Of a DNA stretch of 30,133 bases, positions 21,934 to 30,060 are shown in pieces. This DNA is from CAZMVY01 sp964617875 (GTDB lineage Bacteria; Planctomycetota; Phycisphaerae; UBA1845; PWPN01). The position numbers were made by a program, and so were the translations under genes. The notes under the pieces are model-generated. The model made no database searches, had not been told where the DNA came from, and was given only the letters and a program-made list of their open reading frames with translations. The stretch covers positions 1-30,133 of the forward strand of contig CAZUAI010000069.1 in NCBI GenBank assembly GCA_964617875.1. The letters are read 5' to 3'. Numbering within the stretch: the first letter of the stretch is position 1; each line of letters begins with the position of its first letter.

Positions 21934-24714
21934 TTACCGCCCGCCGGCCGTGCGCGAGGCAAATTGATAGCGGCCGGCGCCAACGGTGTACACGTTCGTG
22001 CCGCTCTCGGTTCGCAGGGGCCGCACGCCTTCCGCCTGCTCGGCCGGCACGCCGCCTTCCGTCACGTTGGTGCCCGGCACCCAGACCGTTGCCGTCGCGT
22101 TGGGCGGGATCGACACGTTCAGCGCGAACGTGCCGCCGTCGATCTTCCACTCGCACGTGACCGGCCCGCGAACCGACCGGTACCCGCCTTTTGCCCACGT
22201 CAGATCGCCGACCGGGCACGGACGGATGACGACCCTGTCGAACCCGACGGCGGCCGGGTCGGGGCCGATGCCGACGACGGCCTTGAAGAGCCACTCGCTC
22301 ACCGAGCCGAACATCGGGTGGTTGTGCGAGAACACGTTGTCGCTGAACTCCCAATGTTCCCAGAGCGTCGTCGCCCCGCCGGCCAGCATGTGGCCCCAGC
22401 CGGGGAACGTCTTCTGGTTCACAACGGCATAGGCGACATCCGCACGGCCGGCGTCGGTCAGGGCGTTGAGCATGTACTTGGTGCCGAAGATTCCGGTGCT
22501 GAGGTGGCCCTTGTGCGTCTCCAGGATGTCCTTCACGAGCACGTCCAGCGCGGCGGCCCGCTCGGCGGGCGGCACGAGGTCCATATACAGCGCGAACGCC
22601 TGGCACGCCTGCGTCGCCGTGTCGTATCGCCCGGTGCCCGGCTTGAGGAACCGCCTGTTGAACGCGGCCTGGATCCGTTCGGCAAGGTCCGCGTACCGCG
22701 CCGCGTCGTCGCTGTGCCCGAGCACGGCGGCGATCTGCGAAAGCAGCCTGGCGTTCAGATGATAGAACGCCGTTCCGGTCAGTGCCCGCGGCTTCGGCAC
22801 GAGGCTTTCATGGTCGCTGATGCCGTTGTCGAGGATTCCATCGACGGCCTTCGACTCGACGAGCCGCATCCATCGCTTCGTCGCGCCGTACTGTTCTTCG
22901 AGCATCCGCCGGTTGCCGTAGTAGCGGTAGAGTTGCCACTGCAACCACGGGAACGCCGTGCCCCAGCAGACGGGGCCGGACTTCTCGCCGAGGCCCTCGT
23001 CGGCGATGCCCACGAACGGCGCCGTCTCGGTCATGCCGCCGTTGGGCCGGGCGGCGTCGGCGAGATCCTGCACGGCCTTCGCGTAGAACCGTGCCATGTC
23101 GAGGTTCAGCATGGCCATCTCGCCGCTGGCGATGATATCGCCGCCGTAGCCGAACTTCTCGCGGTGCGGGCAGTCGGACTGAACGCTGAACATGTTGCTC
23201 TGGAGCGTCCAGCGGACGATCTCGTGGATGCGGTTGAACATTTCGTTGGAGCAGGCGAACGTACCCGCCTCCTCGGCATCGGCGTTCAGCCGCAGGCCCA
23301 CGACGGCTTCGGGCGACGGCTTGTCGGGAAGGCCGGTGACCTCGACATAGCGGAATCCGTGAAACGTGAAGCGCGGCGTGTAGCGTTCCGGGCCGCCGCC
23401 CCTGCAAATGTACGTGTCGCCCTGGTACGCCAGCGGCGGGGCGCCGGGGCCGCCCATGCCCTCCCGCTTGATCTGGCCGCAGACGGACGTCATCACGTTG
23501 AGCGTGCCGTCGGGGTGGAGAAGTTCCCCGTAGCGGAGCGCGATGCGCGTGTCCGCCGGGGCCGTTACCCGCAGCGTGACCCAGCCGGCGTAGTTCTGTC
23601 CCATGTCGAAGATGAAGACGCCGGGCCTGGGCTCCGTGACATTCACCGGCCTCAGGGTCTGCGTGACCCGGATCGGCTCGGCCGTCTGCGCCCGCAGGGG
23701 TCCGACCGGCTCGACGGCGAAGACCGCGTTCTGCCAGCCCGCGTCGTCGAAGCCGCTGCGGTCCCAGCCGGGCCGCTCGCGCCGCGCATCGTAGACCTCG
23801 CCGAGGTAGACGCTGTTCCGCAGGATCGGTGAGTCGCCGACCTTCCAGCTCTCGTCGGTACCGATCGTCTCGCGGGTGCTGTCGGTGTACTCGATGCTCA
23901 GGTGCACGATCAGGCGCGGCGGGCCGATCGTCAGGTGCTCGCGTGGGTTGATGCTGCCCCACATCCGCAACGGCAGCGGGTTGTACCAGCCGTTGCCGAC
24001 GATGGCGCCGATGACGTTGGGCCCTTCGTGGAGCATCGGGGTGACGTCATAGGCGGAGTACAGGACGCGCTTCGAGTACGTCGTCCAGCCGGGATCGAGC
24101 ATGTGGTCGCCGACGCGCGCGCCGTTGATCCGCAGCTCGTAGTAGCCCAGCCCGCTGACGTAGGCCCGGGCCCGCGAGACCTTCTTCGCGACGGTGAAGG
24201 CCCTGCGGAACATCGGCGCCGGGTGGTCGTCGTAGAGTTCCTTCTCGCCTGCCGGGGCCGGCTCATCGCGGCGGATCCAGCGGCCGTGCCAGTCCTCGGG
24301 ACGGAGCAGACCCATCTCCCAGCGGGCCGGGCGGCTGTAGTCCGACGCCTTGCCGTTCCTGTCCCACACGCGGACCGTCCACCAGACGCGCTGGCCCGAC
24401 TGCAGCGGTGTGCCGGCGTATTCAATCTCGATCTGCCGGCTCGAGGCGACCTTGCCGCTGTCCCAGAGGTCGCCCCGGCCGCTCGCGAGCGGCTGCTCGC
24501 TGCCCGCGACGAGCACCTGGTACGCCGTCTGCACCTGGCCCCGCTCGGACGATTCGAGCGCCCAGCTCAGACGCGGCCGCGCCGCGTCGATGCCGAGCGG
24601 ATTCTCCGCGTACTCACATCGCAACCGGGTTGGCGTTATTCCCGCCATCGTCGCCCCCGTGGAAATCAGGAGGACCGCAACCGCACCGGGGGCTCTCCGA
24701 CTCTGCGTCTTCAT
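21934..24714 (-). CDS. Secreted alpha-L-rhamnosidase (GH78)
   Basis: A 926-residue exported enzyme that releases terminal alpha-L-rhamnose by an inverting reaction. Seen: signal peptide; N-terminal beta-sandwich region beginning PTRLRCEYAENPLGIDAARP; the family stretches GLGYYELRINGARVGD and GNGWYN; then the (alpha/alpha)6 barrel. DCPHREKFGYGGD carries the likely general acid Glu519, and TTLWEHWEF the base candidate Glu786; both fit GH78. The C-terminal sandwich closes with NGxN-like VWVPGTNV. I took ATG 24714 with AAGGA upstream; the longer frame to 24966 has Arg-rich non-signal sequence. It is divergent from the GH5-like gene. Confidence 0.93.
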   Translation of the reverse strand: MKTQSRRAPGAVAVLLISTGATMAGITPTRLRCEYAENPLGIDAARPRLSWALESSERGQVQTAYQVLVAGSEQPLASGRGDLWDSGKVASSRQIEIEYAGTPLQSGQRVWWTVRVWDRNGKASDYSRPARWEMGLLRPEDWHGRWIRRDEPAPAGEKELYDDHPAPMFRRAFTVAKKVSRARAYVSGLGYYELRINGARVGDHMLDPGWTTYSKRVLYSAYDVTPMLHEGPNVIGAIVGNGWYNPLPLRMWGSINPREHLTIGPPRLIVHLSIEYTDSTRETIGTDESWKVGDSPILRNSVYLGEVYDARRERPGWDRSGFDDAGWQNAVFAVEPVGPLRAQTAEPIRVTQTLRPVNVTEPRPGVFIFDMGQNYAGWVTLRVTAPADTRIALRYGELLHPDGTLNVMTSVCGQIKREGMGGPGAPPLAYQGDTYICRGGGPERYTPRFTFHGFRYVEVTGLPDKPSPEAVVGLRLNADAEEAGTFACSNEMFNRIHEIVRWTLQSNMFSVQSDCPHREKFGYGGDIIASGEMAMLNLDMARFYAKAVQDLADAARPNGGMTETAPFVGIADEGLGEKSGPVCWGTAFPWLQWQLYRYYGNRRMLEEQYGATKRWMRLVESKAVDGILDNGISDHESLVPKPRALTGTAFYHLNARLLSQIAAVLGHSDDAARYADLAERIQAAFNRRFLKPGTGRYDTATQACQAFALYMDLVPPAERAAALDVLVKDILETHKGHLSTGIFGTKYMLNALTDAGRADVAYAVVNQKTFPGWGHMLAGGATTLWEHWEFSDNVFSHNHPMFGSVSEWLFKAVVGIGPDPAAVGFDRVVIRPCPVGDLTWAKGGYRSVRGPVTCEWKIDGGTFALNVSIPPNATATVWVPGTNVTEGGVPAEQAEGVRPLRTESGTNVYTVGAGRYQFASRTAGGR

Positions 24715-25039
24715 CGCATTGGTTCCTTTCCATCGGCACGATCGAAACAGTATCCCACCCGATCCTGCCGGAGACAAACCGGCGAGGTACACTGCCGGTC
24801 CTTCCGAGCGTGTGCATGCCTTCCCCCCGCTCGCGCCCGGGGCTCTTGATTGTGGCGTCTTGTTCGCCCGTCCGGGTCGGGAACGCGGGCGACCGGCGGC
24901 CTCGCATGCGTGCCGGAGCCCGCGTCGTCCCGTCGTGCACGGGAGGGCATGTTTCTCGATCTGCAAGTCCCGTCGGTCTGTGGTATGCTATCCGGGCGAT
25001 CGGCCGAAGCCGGTTTCGGAACACGAAAAGGACGATGCG
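24715..25039. other. Divergent intergenic region between GH78 and GH5-like genes
   Basis: 325 bp without a gene. It must hold the promoters of both sides. On the plus side TATGCT (24984-24989) with TGG just before forms an extended -10, and a weak CTGCAA (24961-24966) lies 17 bp upstream. No operator palindrome is obvious. The GC-rich middle (24830-24930) contains several short inverted repeats. Confidence 0.55.
24961..24989 (+). promoter_or_regulatory. Possible promoter of the GH5-like gene
   Basis: TGGTATGCT (24981-24989) is an extended -10 of the form TGnTATGCT, identical to the one at 1552-1560. It lies 50 bp before ATG 25040. The -35 is weak. Confidence 0.35.
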
Positions 25040-26218
25040 ATGATCAAGCTGGAGCGTGCGTGGTCGGTTCTGGTGTTGGGCCTGCTCTCGATCGTGTCGT
25101 GCGCGGCACCGCGGGACGGGCACCGGTTGGAGGAACCCGGCATGAAGGATGCGCAGGCGCCCGCCGTCGGGCGATGGTCGGTCGAGCGGGCGGCACAGTG
25201 GGGCCGCGAGCACCCGTGGCTCGTGGGCTGCAACTACATCCCGGCCACCGCGATCAACCAGCTCGAGATGTGGCAGGCCGACACGTTCGACCCGAAGACG
25301 ATCGACCGCGAACTCGGCTGGGCGCAGGGCCTCGGCTTCAACAGCGTGCGCGTCTTCCTGCACCACCTGCCGTGGCAGCAGGACCGCGAGGGATTTCTCC
25401 GGCGAATGGACGAGTTCCTGGCAATCGCCGACCGGCACGGGATCGGCGTCATGTTCGTCCCGCTCGACGCCTGCTGGGATCCGTTCCCGAAGGCCGGGAA
25501 ACAGCGCGACCCGCGGCCGCACGTTCACAACTCGGGCTGGGTGCAGTGCCCCGGCGCCGAGATCCTCAAAGACCCCGCCCGCCACGACGAGCTGGAAGGC
25601 TACATCAAGGGCGTCGTCGGCCGCTTCCGCGGCGACCGGCGCGTGCAGGTCTGGGACCTCTTCAACGAACCGGACAATCCGAACACGTCATCGTACGGGG
25701 ACCGGGAGATCCCCAACAAGGCCGAAATGTCGCTTGCGCTGATCCGCAAGGCGTTCGCGTGGGCACGCGAAGCGCGGCCCTCGCAGCCGCTCACGTCGGG
25801 CGTCTGGATCGGCAACTGGCCCGACCCGGCGAAGCTCTCGCCGATGGAGCGGTTCCAGCTCGAGCAGTCGGACGTAATCAGCTTTCACACCTACGCGCCG
25901 CTCGCCGAGGCCCGCAAGTGCGTTGAGAACCTGCGGCGATACGACCGCCCCATCCTCTGCACCGAGTATATGGCCCGGCCGGCGGGGAGCACGTTTGATC
26001 CCATCCTCGCGTACTTCAAGGAACAGAAGGTCGCCGCGTACAACTGGGGCTTCGTCGCCGGCAAGACGCAGACGAACTACCCGTGGGACTCGTGGACGAA
26101 GACGTACACGGCCGAGCCGCCGCTGTGGTTCCACGACATCTTCCGGCCGGACGGCCGGCCCTACATCCCCGGCGAGGTCGACTACATCCGGCGGACCACA
26201 GGAGCCGCGAAACCGTAG
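25040..26218 (+). CDS. GH5/clan-A-like glycoside hydrolase lipoprotein
   Basis: A 392-residue lipoprotein: hydrophobic signal with lipobox SIVSC (Cys21), then a TIM-barrel of the GH5/cellulase-like clan. Seen: WLVGCNYIPATAINQLEMW, GFNSVRVFLHHLPW, VWDLFNEPDN with the acid/base candidate Glu210, and ILCTEYMAR with the nucleophile candidate Glu309. These two Glu after strands 4 and 7 are the clan GH-A mark of a retaining enzyme. AAGGA lies about eight bases before ATG 25040. The exact family and substrate (mannan, xylan, other) are not clear. It is followed after 66 bp by the six-hairpin-like gene, likely co-transcribed. Confidence 0.88.
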   Translation: MIKLERAWSVLVLGLLSIVSCAAPRDGHRLEEPGMKDAQAPAVGRWSVERAAQWGREHPWLVGCNYIPATAINQLEMWQADTFDPKTIDRELGWAQGLGFNSVRVFLHHLPWQQDREGFLRRMDEFLAIADRHGIGVMFVPLDACWDPFPKAGKQRDPRPHVHNSGWVQCPGAEILKDPARHDELEGYIKGVVGRFRGDRRVQVWDLFNEPDNPNTSSYGDREIPNKAEMSLALIRKAFAWAREARPSQPLTSGVWIGNWPDPAKLSPMERFQLEQSDVISFHTYAPLAEARKCVENLRRYDRPILCTEYMARPAGSTFDPILAYFKEQKVAAYNWGFVAGKTQTNYPWDSWTKTYTAEPPLWFHDIFRPDGRPYIPGEVDYIRRTTGAAKP

Positions 26219-26229
26219 GCCGCCCGCCC

Positions 26230-26256
26230 ATGGTGGTGCAGGCTTCGGGCCTGGAT
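26230..26256 (+). repeat. Diverged copy of the GTGGTGCAGGCTTC repeat
   Basis: ATGGTGGTGCAGGCTTCGGG followed by CCTGGA. GGTGGTGCAGGCTTC matches the core of the repeats at 28431-28456 and 30001-30026; the second half (GGGCCTGG for CAGCCTGC) has changed. It sits in the 66-bp gap between the GH5-like and six-hairpin-like genes. Confidence 0.55.
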
Positions 26257-26284
26257 GAAGACAAGCCGGCCCAGAGGAGACCGT

Positions 26285-28366
26285 ATGCTCGTGCGTCTGT
26301 CTTCGATCGTCGTCCTGGCGACACTGACCCTTCATTCTGCCTCCGCCGCCGAGCCGGCCGCGCCGGCCATTCTCGCCGACTTTCCCCGCTTCGTCGTACC
26401 GGGGCACGAGCGCGAAATGGAGAGCCTGCGCCGGCTGTTCTGGTTGCACTACAGACCGGCCGGGCCGCTGATCCCGCTCTGGGACGAGTGGATGCCGATG
26501 GCCACGCTCTGGCCTGCGATGGGCAGCGGCGAGGCACGAAACGCGATGCGGGCCCGCTGGGCGATGGCACTGGCGGGTCGCGGCATGAGCGATGAGGGGT
26601 ACATCCACACACACCAGCACGACGGCCTGGCCCACGCCGAGGGTTGGCCGTTCCCGCTGTGGACGCAGGCGGGCGGCGTCGGCTGGCATTTCCGCGGCAC
26701 GGGCGTGCCCGGCTACGATGCGCCCGCCGCCACGCCCGACGGCTGGCGGCTGACCAGCGCGAAGGGCGGCGACGTGAACGACAAGGGTTGGGTGATCGAA
26801 CTGACCGCCCCCGGCGCCGTCATCCAGGCGCCGCCGTTCGCCATCGACGCCCGCATCGCCCCGTGGCTCCGGCTGAACTGGTGGGCCGGCGGGCTGGCGG
26901 GGGCCAACGGGTACGTCGAGTGGACCACCCGGGAGAGCCCCGAGTTCGGCCGGGAACGCCGCATGTACTTCGAGCGCGCCGGCGGCGGACAACTGGACAC
27001 GTCCGGCATCGAGACCCGCACCATGATCCCCGTCTGCCGCCTGCCGACGTGGACGGGGACGATCACCGGCCTGCGGATTGCGTTCGGCAACGCCGGCCCG
27101 GCGACGGTCGTGATCAAGTCCTTCCACACCGCCTGCGACACACGCCACAACATCAACAACACCAACTTCATCCGCGGCTGCCACCACTGCTTCCTGTGGT
27201 CGCGCGATCTCACCTTCCTGCGGCGGCAGATGGGCCGCATCCGCACGGCGATGCGGTTCATGATGCACGAGTTCCGCACGCGGGAGCGCAAGTGCGTTTA
27301 CACGACCTGGCCCGGCCACGAGGGCCGCAGCGGCGTCCGCATCGTGAACGGGCAGAAGCAGGTCATCCCCGGCGAGGGCATCGGCAGCAACTACTGGGAC
27401 ATCCTGCCGTTCGGCGGCGAAGACGCCCTGGCGACCGTTTACTACTATGACGCCCTGCTGGACCTGGCGGAACTGGAGGAGCTGGTCGCCGCGCACCCGG
27501 AGTGGGCCATCGCCGCCGGCGCCGACGCCTTCGGCCCGGAGGACCTGCGGCGGCACGCGAAAGAGGTGAAGGACTACGGCACGAAGCGGTTCTGGAACGA
27601 GAAGACGGGCCGGTTCGGCACCGTCGATCTGGACGGCCGGATGCACGACTACGGCTGGACGTTCCTCAACAACGAGGCCGTCTACCACGACTTTGCCACG
27701 CCGCAGCAGGCGAAGACGATCCGCGACTGGATCAGCGGACGGCGGATGGTCGAGGGCGACACGTCACAGGGTGCGGACATCTATCACTGGCGCTTCGGCC
27801 CGCGCAGCTCGACGCGGCGAAACCTGGACTACTACTTCTGGGGCTGGTCGGCACCGGAGTCGGTCCCCTGGGGCTACCAGGTGCAGGACGGCGGCGCCGT
27901 GCTCGGCTGGTCGTACCATGACCTGATGACGCGCCTCACGGTGGACGGCCCCGACGACGCGGCGAAGAGGCTGGGCGAGATCTGCGCCTGGTTTGACGAG
28001 ACGCAGGCGGCCGGCGGATACCGCGAATACTACAAAGACCCCGCCCGCGGCACGATGCAGGGCGGCAACGTTCCGGGCGGCCTGGGCATCGACCTGGAGT
28101 TCTTCGAGTCGATCCTCGTGCCGCAGGTCATGCTGTACGGGTTCCTCGGGTTCCGGCCGACGGCGGCCGGCTGCGAGATGGCACCGCGGTTGCCGTCGAA
28201 CTGGCCGTCATTGACGATCACGCGGATCCACCTGCACGACCACGTGCTCGATATCACGGCGAAGGACAAGACCATCGAGGTGACGGACCATACGCCCGCG
28301 GCAGAGCCGTTGGAGATCAAAGCGGCGGCGGGATGGGCCGTGAAGAGTGGAAAAGTGGGAAAGTAA
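26285..28366 (+). CDS. Secreted (alpha/alpha)6-barrel (six-hairpin) glycosidase-like protein
   Basis: A 693-residue exported protein. Signal peptide MLVRLSSIVVLATLTLHSASA, then a Trp/Arg-rich N-terminal helix set (RLFWLHYRPAGPLIPLWDEW, MPMATLWPAMGSG), a beta-sandwich insert (about residues 130-285) and a helical barrel with CHHCFLWSRDLTFLRRQMGR, GSNYWDILPFGGED, DYGWTFLNNEAVYHDF and WGWSAPESVPWGYQVQDGG. This resembles the six-hairpin glycosidases that process acidic or deoxy sugars; I assign no catalytic residues. ATG 26285 has GAGGAGA five bases upstream, better than ATG 26255. The last residues (KSGKVGK) read into a purine-rich repeat, suggesting the original stop was overwritten. The function is not known. 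Confidence 0.75.
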   Translation: MLVRLSSIVVLATLTLHSASAAEPAAPAILADFPRFVVPGHEREMESLRRLFWLHYRPAGPLIPLWDEWMPMATLWPAMGSGEARNAMRARWAMALAGRGMSDEGYIHTHQHDGLAHAEGWPFPLWTQAGGVGWHFRGTGVPGYDAPAATPDGWRLTSAKGGDVNDKGWVIELTAPGAVIQAPPFAIDARIAPWLRLNWWAGGLAGANGYVEWTTRESPEFGRERRMYFERAGGGQLDTSGIETRTMIPVCRLPTWTGTITGLRIAFGNAGPATVVIKSFHTACDTRHNINNTNFIRGCHHCFLWSRDLTFLRRQMGRIRTAMRFMMHEFRTRERKCVYTTWPGHEGRSGVRIVNGQKQVIPGEGIGSNYWDILPFGGEDALATVYYYDALLDLAELEELVAAHPEWAIAAGADAFGPEDLRRHAKEVKDYGTKRFWNEKTGRFGTVDLDGRMHDYGWTFLNNEAVYHDFATPQQAKTIRDWISGRRMVEGDTSQGADIYHWRFGPRSSTRRNLDYYFWGWSAPESVPWGYQVQDGGAVLGWSYHDLMTRLTVDGPDDAAKRLGEICAWFDETQAAGGYREYYKDPARGTMQGGNVPGGLGIDLEFFESILVPQVMLYGFLGFRPTAAGCEMAPRLPSNWPSLTITRIHLHDHVLDITAKDKTIEVTDHTPAAEPLEIKAAAGWAVKSGKVGK

Positions 28367-28565
28367 AAAGCGGGAAAGGCGGAGGCCGTCGCGCGTCAAG
28401 GAAGCAGGGTAGGCGCGTCTCCGCGACTGCGTTGTGGTGCAGGCTTCCAGCCTGCGCGTACTCGCGGCCGCAGAGGTTCGCCCGCCTGTTGCCCGCTGAA
28501 GCCTCAAAGGCTTGCACGTGTCTTTCTCACTTTCCCGCTCCTCCGCTTTGCTCCTTTTCCCATCG
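28343..28565. repeat. Intergenic repeat element with inverted purine-rich arms, copy B
   Basis: Left arm GTGGAAAAGTGGGAAAGT (from 28345), right arm the inverted ACTTTCCCGC...CCTTTTCCC (28529-28561). Between them lies GAAGCAGGGTAGGCGCGTCT through GTTGTGGTGCAGGCTTCCAG and CCTGC (28401-28456), and a looser inverted core GAAGCCTCAAAGGCTTGCAC near 28498-28517. Bases 28401-28457 match 29971-30027 at 49 of 57 positions. The element fills the 160 bp between the convergent six-hairpin-like gene and the sulfatase and supplies the last codons of both. Confidence 0.65.
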
Positions 28566-29933
28566 AACGGCCGCATCCGTCATCCGCCGTACGCGGTCCC
28601 GGTGCTTGGCCGCGAGGTTCTTCGTTTCTTGCGGGTCGTCGGCGAGGTTGTACAGCTCCGGCCGTGAGCCGTCGCGAAAGACGAGCAGCTTCCAGTCGCC
28701 CTCGCGGATGGCAAGGTCCGGCCACTCGCGGCGCGGACCCGGGCGGTCCGGCGGGCGGACCCACAGAACCGGCTTTTCCCGCCTGGGCGCCGCGCGGCCG
28801 GTGATCGCGTCTGCCATGTTCAGCCCGTCGAAGGCGACGTCGGCCGGGGCCTGCACGCCTGCCATCGCCAGGACGGAGGGCGCGATGTCCATCGCCGCCA
28901 GGACGGTTGTCTCGTTGGTCGAGCCGGTCGCCGACGCCGGGATGCCGTGATACCACGCGATGAGCGGGCTGCGGATGCCGCCTTCGTAAAGCATGCCCTT
29001 GCTGCCGCGAAGGCCGCGGGTCGAGCCGAGGCCCGGTTCGGGCCCATTGTCGCTGGCCAGAAGGATCAGCGTGTTGTCGCGAAGGTCCGGCTGCGAGCGG
29101 ATGTAGTCGAACACACGGCCGAGTTGCCGGTCCATCTCCTTCAGCACGCCGAGGTATTGGGCCGCGGGCGAGCCGTCGCCGCGCTGACCGGGCGGGGCCT
29201 GCATGGGCGAGTGGACGTCGTCCGGCCAGAGGTTGACGTAGAACGGCCGGCCCTTCGCCGCCGCCGTGCGCATCTCCTCGAGCGCGCGGTCCACGTAGAA
29301 CTCGGTCACCTTGTGCCGCGGGATGCGATGAATCGGCCCGCCGCCCAGCCGGGCGCTCATGTCGGTCGGGACGTGACGGAACTCCTTGCCGTCCTTGTGC
29401 GGTTCGAAGACGGGCAGCACCCGCTCGCCGAGGCCCTCGAAGTTGGTCAGCGACGCGGCGAAGCCGTACTCGCGGATCGGCGGGGCATCGCCGACGTCGC
29501 GCTGCCCGCCCATGTGCCACTTGCCGACGTGCGCGGTGTGATAGCCGGCGTTCGCGAGGAACCGGGCGAGACTCGGTGCCTTTGGCGAAAGCCAGTCCGC
29601 GATGCCACGCTTGCGGTCCAGCTCGCGGGTGTCGAGGTATGACGTGATGTTCCACCGCGCCGGGTACTGGCCCGTCGTGCATGCGACGCGCGACGGGCTG
29701 CAGATCGGAGCGTTGACGTAGAACTGCGTGAAGCGGATGCCCTCGCGGGCGAGCCGGTCGATCGCCGGCGTCGCGTCGCGTGCCCCGCCGTAACAGCCCG
29801 GATCGCCATAGCCCATGTCGTCGATGAGGATGAAGACGACGTTGGGCCGGGCGGCGGGCTCGGCGGCCATCGCGGCGGCGCACGGCAAAAGAGCCCCACA
29901 CAAGGCCAATGCAACGACGCCCCAGTGTGCCAT
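28527..29933 (-). CDS. Secreted formylglycine-dependent sulfatase
   Basis: A 468-residue exported S1-type sulfatase that hydrolyses sulfate esters. Seen: signal peptide (MAHWGVVALALCGALLPCAAAMA), NVVFILIDDMGYGD with metal Asp38/Asp39, and CSPSRVACTTG with Cys78, which must be oxidised to formylglycine. Further motifs are VGKWHMG (Lys138, His140), His241 in WPDDVHSPM, and ASDNGPEPG with Asp295-Asn296 for Ca. Length is typical. ATG 29933 has no good Shine-Dalgarno; a repeat element lies directly upstream. The C-terminus EKEQSGGAGK runs into the repeat at 28520-28565. Neighbours on the cluster's other strand are glycosidases, so the substrate is probably a sulfated glycan. No maturase gene is in this window. 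Confidence 0.93.
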   Translation of the reverse strand: MAHWGVVALALCGALLPCAAAMAAEPAARPNVVFILIDDMGYGDPGCYGGARDATPAIDRLAREGIRFTQFYVNAPICSPSRVACTTGQYPARWNITSYLDTRELDRKRGIADWLSPKAPSLARFLANAGYHTAHVGKWHMGGQRDVGDAPPIREYGFAASLTNFEGLGERVLPVFEPHKDGKEFRHVPTDMSARLGGGPIHRIPRHKVTEFYVDRALEEMRTAAAKGRPFYVNLWPDDVHSPMQAPPGQRGDGSPAAQYLGVLKEMDRQLGRVFDYIRSQPDLRDNTLILLASDNGPEPGLGSTRGLRGSKGMLYEGGIRSPLIAWYHGIPASATGSTNETTVLAAMDIAPSVLAMAGVQAPADVAFDGLNMADAITGRAAPRREKPVLWVRPPDRPGPRREWPDLAIREGDWKLLVFRDGSRPELYNLADDPQETKNLAAKHRDRVRRMTDAAVRWEKEQSGGAGK

Positions 29934-29937
29934 TCCG

Positions 29938-30060
29938 CAAAGCGAAAAGGCGAGAAAGCGCAAGAGCGAAAAAGCAGGGTGGGCGGTTCTCCGCAGCCGC
30001 GTTGTGGTGCAGGCTTCCAGCCTGCACCCTTCCATGCAGGCAAGATGCCTCCACCACAAT
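29938..30060. repeat. Intergenic repeat element copy C with adjoining inverted half
   Basis: Purine run GCGAAAAGGCGAGAAAGCG and following (29942-29975), then the conserved core GTTGTGGTGCAGGCTTCCAG plus CCTGCA (30001-30026). Immediately after comes an inverted relative: the reverse complement of 30032-30060 reads ATTGTGGTGGAGGCATCTTG then CCTGCATGG. The two halves form a large cruciform/hairpin, a REP/BIME-like layout. The rest to 30133 shows no gene. Confidence 0.65.
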
